IMG/VR virus record: IMGVR_UViG_3300032284_000553
Span: 1 to 20,175 of that record
Length of the DNA: 20,175 nucleotides
Direction: 5' to 3' (one strand)
Source: a virus
Below, piece after piece: positions 17,390 through 20,175 of this stretch. The notes beneath the pieces are model-generated. The model was not told where the DNA came from, searched no databases, and saw nothing but the letters and a program-made list of their open reading frames with translations. The stretch's first letter is position 1, and the number at the start of each line of letters is the position of its first letter. The translations under genes were made by a program, and so were the position numbers.

Positions 17390-18448
17390 ATGTCGCTTAA
17401 GGACAAACTTATTAAGAACAGCACTATTGACTGGACGTCAACACTGACCGACAGTAAAATCTTTACTAAGAAGGACATCATCCAGACTCCTGTGCCTATG
17501 ATCAACGTAGCACTATCAGGCACTGTCGATGGTGGTTTGACACCTGGCGTGACCATGCTTGCCGGTCCTTCTAAACACTTCAAGACTGGCTTCGCTCTTC
17601 TCCTTGCATCTGCATTTCTAAAGAAGTACAAAGATGGTGTCATCCTTTTTTATGATTCTGAGTTTGGTACCCCTCAGTCTTATTTTCAAACGTTTGGTAT
17701 TCCTTTTGATAGCGTGGTTCATACTCCTATCACTGACATCGAAGAACTGAAGTTCGATATTATGCAGCAGTTGAAGGAGATCACGCGCGATGAACATGTG
17801 ATGATCGTCATCGACTCTATCGGTAACATCGCTTCGAAGAAGGAAGTTGATGATGCTCTCGATGGTAAGTCTGTCGCTGACATGTCACGTGCTAAGCAGT
17901 TGAAGTCCTTGTTCCGTATGATCACTCCTCATCTGTCTCTCAAGGACATTCCAATGGCCGTGATCAATCATACATACAAGGAAATCACGATGTATCCTAA
18001 GGACATCGTGTCCGGTGGTACCGGCTCGTACTATGGTGCAGATAATATCTGGATCCTTGGTCGTCAGCAGGATAAGGATGCCGATGGCATTCAGGGTTAC
18101 CACTTCGTTATTAACGTGGAGAAGTCACGCTATGTACGTGAGAAGTCGAAGATACCTATTACAATCTCATTTGAGGGCGGCATTAATCGTTGGTCTGGCC
18201 TGCTTGATGTGGCACTTGAGGGCGCCTACATCGTCAAACCCAAAGCCGGTTGGTACGCACTCGTCGATCGTGAGAGTGGAGAGGTTAAGCAACCTTCAAT
18301 GAGAGCCGCTGACATTGTCGACAACAAGGAATTCTGGATGAAGATGTTCTCAGAGACAGACTTCGCCAAGTTCATCGAGGCAAAGTATCGCATGGCTACT
18401 GCATCGATCATGGAGGATCAAGAAGATGGCGTGGAAACAAGTATCTGA
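17390..18448 (+). CDS. uvsX: UvsX-like RecA-family recombinase
   Basis: A 352-residue strand-exchange protein (T4 UvsX has 391). Walker A reads AGPSKHFKTG (58-67), close to the unusual T4 GPSKxFK form, and Walker B reads VMIVIDS with Asp142. An intact L1/L2 region (about 150-215) follows with INHTYKE and SGGTGSYYGADNIWIL. It forms filaments on single-stranded DNA for recombination-dependent replication and repair. It has its own strong sigma70-like promoter and AGGAG ribosome-binding site. The C-terminus ends in a short acidic tail (MEDQEDGVETSI), and its last 23 bases overlap the next ORF. Confidence 0.96.
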   Translation: MSLKDKLIKNSTIDWTSTLTDSKIFTKKDIIQTPVPMINVALSGTVDGGLTPGVTMLAGPSKHFKTGFALLLASAFLKKYKDGVILFYDSEFGTPQSYFQTFGIPFDSVVHTPITDIEELKFDIMQQLKEITRDEHVMIVIDSIGNIASKKEVDDALDGKSVADMSRAKQLKSLFRMITPHLSLKDIPMAVINHTYKEITMYPKDIVSGGTGSYYGADNIWILGRQQDKDADGIQGYHFVINVEKSRYVREKSKIPITISFEGGINRWSGLLDVALEGAYIVKPKAGWYALVDRESGEVKQPSMRAADIVDNKEFWMKMFSETDFAKFIEAKYRMATASIMEDQEDGVETSI

Positions 18449-18641
18449 GCATGTTAGCCAGGATATGAAGAAGCATGCACATGTGAACCATGACATGGAA
18501 CTTGATTGCTACTTCATTGACTTTTACCTTGATGATGTGTATGTTATCACAGAGCGTTATCCGGGTAAAAGTCAACACTTCGCTGAAGATGCTGCCGAAA
18601 ATTATGTGCTAGGAATTTTGAATGTACCACAAACAACCTAG
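18426..18641 (+). CDS. Small protein at the gene 40 position (71 aa)
   Basis: A 71-residue acidic, His-rich protein (MAWKQVSEHVSQDMKKHAHVNHDMEL...) with a beta-rich middle (DCYFIDFYLDDVYVITERYPG). It overlaps the end of uvsX by 23 bases, with GGAGG (18412-18416) nine bases before its ATG. In T4 the gene between uvsX and 41 is gene 40, a head-vertex assembly protein of 114 residues; I see no sequence similarity and call it only a positional counterpart. Function unknown. Confidence 0.65.
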   Translation: MAWKQVSEHVSQDMKKHAHVNHDMELDCYFIDFYLDDVYVITERYPGKSQHFAEDAAENYVLGILNVPQTT

Positions 18642-18671
18642 TTCCGTTAAGTATGATTACTCTAAAGAGGA

Positions 18672-18738
18672 GACCGTACGTATATGTCCATTGAGAAAAC
18701 CATTCTTAGCAATCTCGTCTACAATGAAGCGTACGGTC
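18672..18738 (+). repeat. 9-bp inverted repeat flanking the helicase start
   Basis: GACCGTACG (18672-18680), adjoining the GAGGAG ribosome-binding site, is the reverse complement of CGTACGGTC (18730-18738) inside the coding region. The 49-base loop contains the ATG. CGTACG is self-complementary, so some of the match is easier to obtain by chance. Confidence 0.45.
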
Positions 18739-20090
18739 GCAAGGTTATCCCATTCCTCAAAGATGAATACTTTTCGGATGTTCCTATTAGAACAGTATAT
18801 CAACTCATCGATGCGTACGTTAAACAATACAACGCATTCCCATCCAAAGAGGCGCTGGCTATCGACCTATCCAATCGAGCTGGTACTCCAGAAAACGTGT
18901 TCAAGTCTTCTAAAGATATTGTAGAGAGTTTAAGCTTTGACAAAGATACGCAAGTCGAATGGCTTGTCACCCAGACAGAAAAGTTTTGTCAAGAGAAGGC
19001 AGTATACAATGCGATCATGTCATCCATCCAGATATTGGATGACCGTGATGGGAAAGTCTCTAAAGGGGCCATACCGCAAATCCTATCAGACGCGCTCGGC
19101 GTATCATTTGATACGAACATCGGGCATGATTTCATTGAAGACTCGGATGCGCGCTATGAGTTCTATCATACAAAAGAAAATCGCATCCCATTCGATCTTG
19201 ACTACCTAAATAAGATTACGGGTGGTGGGCTTCCTAACAAGACGCTGAATATCATCCTTGCCGGTACTGGTGTTGGTAAGTCGTTGATGATGTGTCATAT
19301 GGCAGCTGCCAATCTGATGATTGGTAAGAATGTTCTGTATATCACTATGGAGATGGCTGAGGAGCGTATCTCTGAACGTGTTGATGCAAACCTGCTTGAT
19401 GTTCCTCTGGATCAACTTAAGGTTATTCCTAAGGACATCTATGAGAAGAAGATGGATAAGATCCGTAAGAAAACTCAAGGCAAGCTTATCGTTAAGGAAT
19501 ATCCTACTGCATCTGTTGGTTCTGCAAACTTTCGTCATCTGCTCAATGAGTTGAAGCTTAAGAAGAAGTTTGTCCCCGACATCATCTACATCGACTATCT
19601 GAATATCTGTACGTCTTCGAGGATTAAGCATGGAGCCCAAGTCAATTCTTATACCCTTATCAAGGCAATCGCAGAAGAGCTCAGGGGCTTGGCAGTCGAG
19701 TTCAATGTACCTGTCGTCTCTGCGACTCAGACAACTCGAAGCGGATATTCGAGCAGCGACCTGGAGTTGGGAGATACGTCAGAATCCTTCGGACTCCCAG
19801 CCACAGCTGATTTTATGTTTGGTATCTCCACATCAGAAAAGCTGGATGAACTCGGTCAAATCATGGTTAAGCAGCTCAAGAATCGCTATGGTGATCCCAG
19901 CTCTAATCGTAGGTTCGTTGTTGGGGTGGATCGCAGCCGTATGCGTCTCTACGATGTAGAGCAATCTGCACAGGATGACATCATGGAAGATCGTCCTGTC
20001 ATGGACAACGGCCACTTCATGACTGAGGACACAGAACGTAATAAGCCAAGGCAGAAATTCACAAAGGACGTATTTGCGGGGTTCAAATGA
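18684..20090 (+). CDS. 41: Replicative DNA helicase (T4 gp41/DnaB-like)
   Basis: A 468-residue hexameric helicase (T4 gp41 has 475). The N-terminal helical domain (about 1-150) is followed by a RecA-fold motor with Walker A AGTGVGKS (193-200), MEMAEERISER, Walker B IIYIDYLN with Asp304, SATQTTRSGY (sensor-like) and an arginine-finger region near NRYGD. The C-terminal tail (DERPVMDNGHFM to FAGFK) is acidic then basic, as in gp41, where it contacts the loader. It unwinds DNA 5'-3' ahead of gp43 and works with primase. GAGGAG lies 11 bases before the ATG, rather far. The stop overlaps the next ATG. Confidence 0.96.
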   Translation: MSIEKTILSNLVYNEAYGRKVIPFLKDEYFSDVPIRTVYQLIDAYVKQYNAFPSKEALAIDLSNRAGTPENVFKSSKDIVESLSFDKDTQVEWLVTQTEKFCQEKAVYNAIMSSIQILDDRDGKVSKGAIPQILSDALGVSFDTNIGHDFIEDSDARYEFYHTKENRIPFDLDYLNKITGGGLPNKTLNIILAGTGVGKSLMMCHMAAANLMIGKNVLYITMEMAEERISERVDANLLDVPLDQLKVIPKDIYEKKMDKIRKKTQGKLIVKEYPTASVGSANFRHLLNELKLKKKFVPDIIYIDYLNICTSSRIKHGAQVNSYTLIKAIAEELRGLAVEFNVPVVSATQTTRSGYSSSDLELGDTSESFGLPATADFMFGISTSEKLDELGQIMVKQLKNRYGDPSSNRRFVVGVDRSRMRLYDVEQSAQDDIMEDRPVMDNGHFMTEDTERNKPRQKFTKDVFAGFK

Positions 20091-20175
20091 AAGGTTTTGT
20101 AATATCACACCCAGATCCAAAGATGCGGGAGCATTGCTGGGGATACTGGACATTCGCACCTACTGCATCGGAAGC
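20087..20175 (+). CDS. Start of a gene cut by the window end
   Basis: ATG overlaps the helicase stop as ATGA and the frame stays open to the window end (29 codons seen, beginning MKGFVISHPDPKM, then HCWGYWTF). No family can be assigned. The overlap supports a translationally coupled gene of the replication module. Confidence 0.65.
   Translation, partial: MKGFVISHPDPKMREHCWGYWTFAPTASE

Noticed and set aside
17320-17405. Promoter-in-hairpin element at uvsX like those at 6561 and 14765
   Set aside because: I looked for an arm complementary to the RBS/start region upstream of the TATAAT and found only matches of about five bases.

Overview
The window is a stretch of a T4-like (Tevenvirinae-type replication module) myovirus genome, most likely from a phage of an alphaproteobacterium, probably a rhizobial or Agrobacterium-like host. 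The T4-like affiliation rests on a family B DNA polymerase, a UvsX-type recombinase and a DnaB-like gp41 helicase in the order 43 - uvsX - small ORF - 41, and on several exact TATAAATA late-promoter boxes. The host guess rests on captured genes that look alphaproteobacterial: a DUF1127 protein, a small outer-membrane beta-barrel of rhizobial Omp style, and an IbpA/HspA-like Hsp20. No search could be run, so the host is an inference.

Layout. 1-109: end of an upstream gene. 128-2704: a dense array of 17 tRNA genes, all with encoded CCA, broken by two overlapping ORFs (a small membrane peptide and a class I glutamine-amidotransferase-like protein) and by three non-tRNA spacers, two of which fold into convincing multi-helix RNAs. 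2775-4648: two overlapping 2-oxoglutarate/Fe(II) oxygenases, a tRNA-Gly and a conserved phage protein. 4720-6552: a secreted Thr-rich protein with a C-terminal outer-membrane barrel. 6605-8473: small ORFs, an ArfA-like ribosome-rescue factor, tRNA-Lys and an asparagine-synthetase-like enzyme. 8495-11964: a tightly packed run of envelope-directed proteins (Omp barrel, membrane proteins, periplasmic protein, lipoprotein), a GNAT acetyltransferase and small cytoplasmic proteins. 11969-12350: tRNA-Gln, a small ORF, tRNA-Val. 12351-12985 (minus strand): an i-spanin/o-spanin pair. 13040-14761: small ORF, Hsp20, DUF1127 protein, GH19-type endolysin. 14827 to the end: replication module. There are 21 tRNA genes in total.

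Regulation visible in the DNA. Late genes sit behind TATAAATA boxes, including one palindromic element (TATTTATAAATA) that should fire in both directions for the spanins and the gene opposite. Several genes, including the polymerase and uvsX, have sigma70-like promoters, two of them with the form TGTACA-N17-TATAAT. The most striking feature is that two of these promoters lie in the loop of a long inverted repeat whose right arm is the ribosome-binding site or start codon of the gene. Read-through transcripts carry both arms and should hide the start site; transcripts from the internal promoter carry only one arm and should be translated. A ROSE-like RNA thermometer is visible in front of hsp20.

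A second theme is tRNA punctuation: many protein genes abut or overlap tRNAs by a few bases, and two CDS use a stop codon inside the D-arm of the next tRNA. RNase P maturation of those tRNAs would leave non-stop mRNAs, which makes the presence of an ArfA-like rescue factor in the same region notable.
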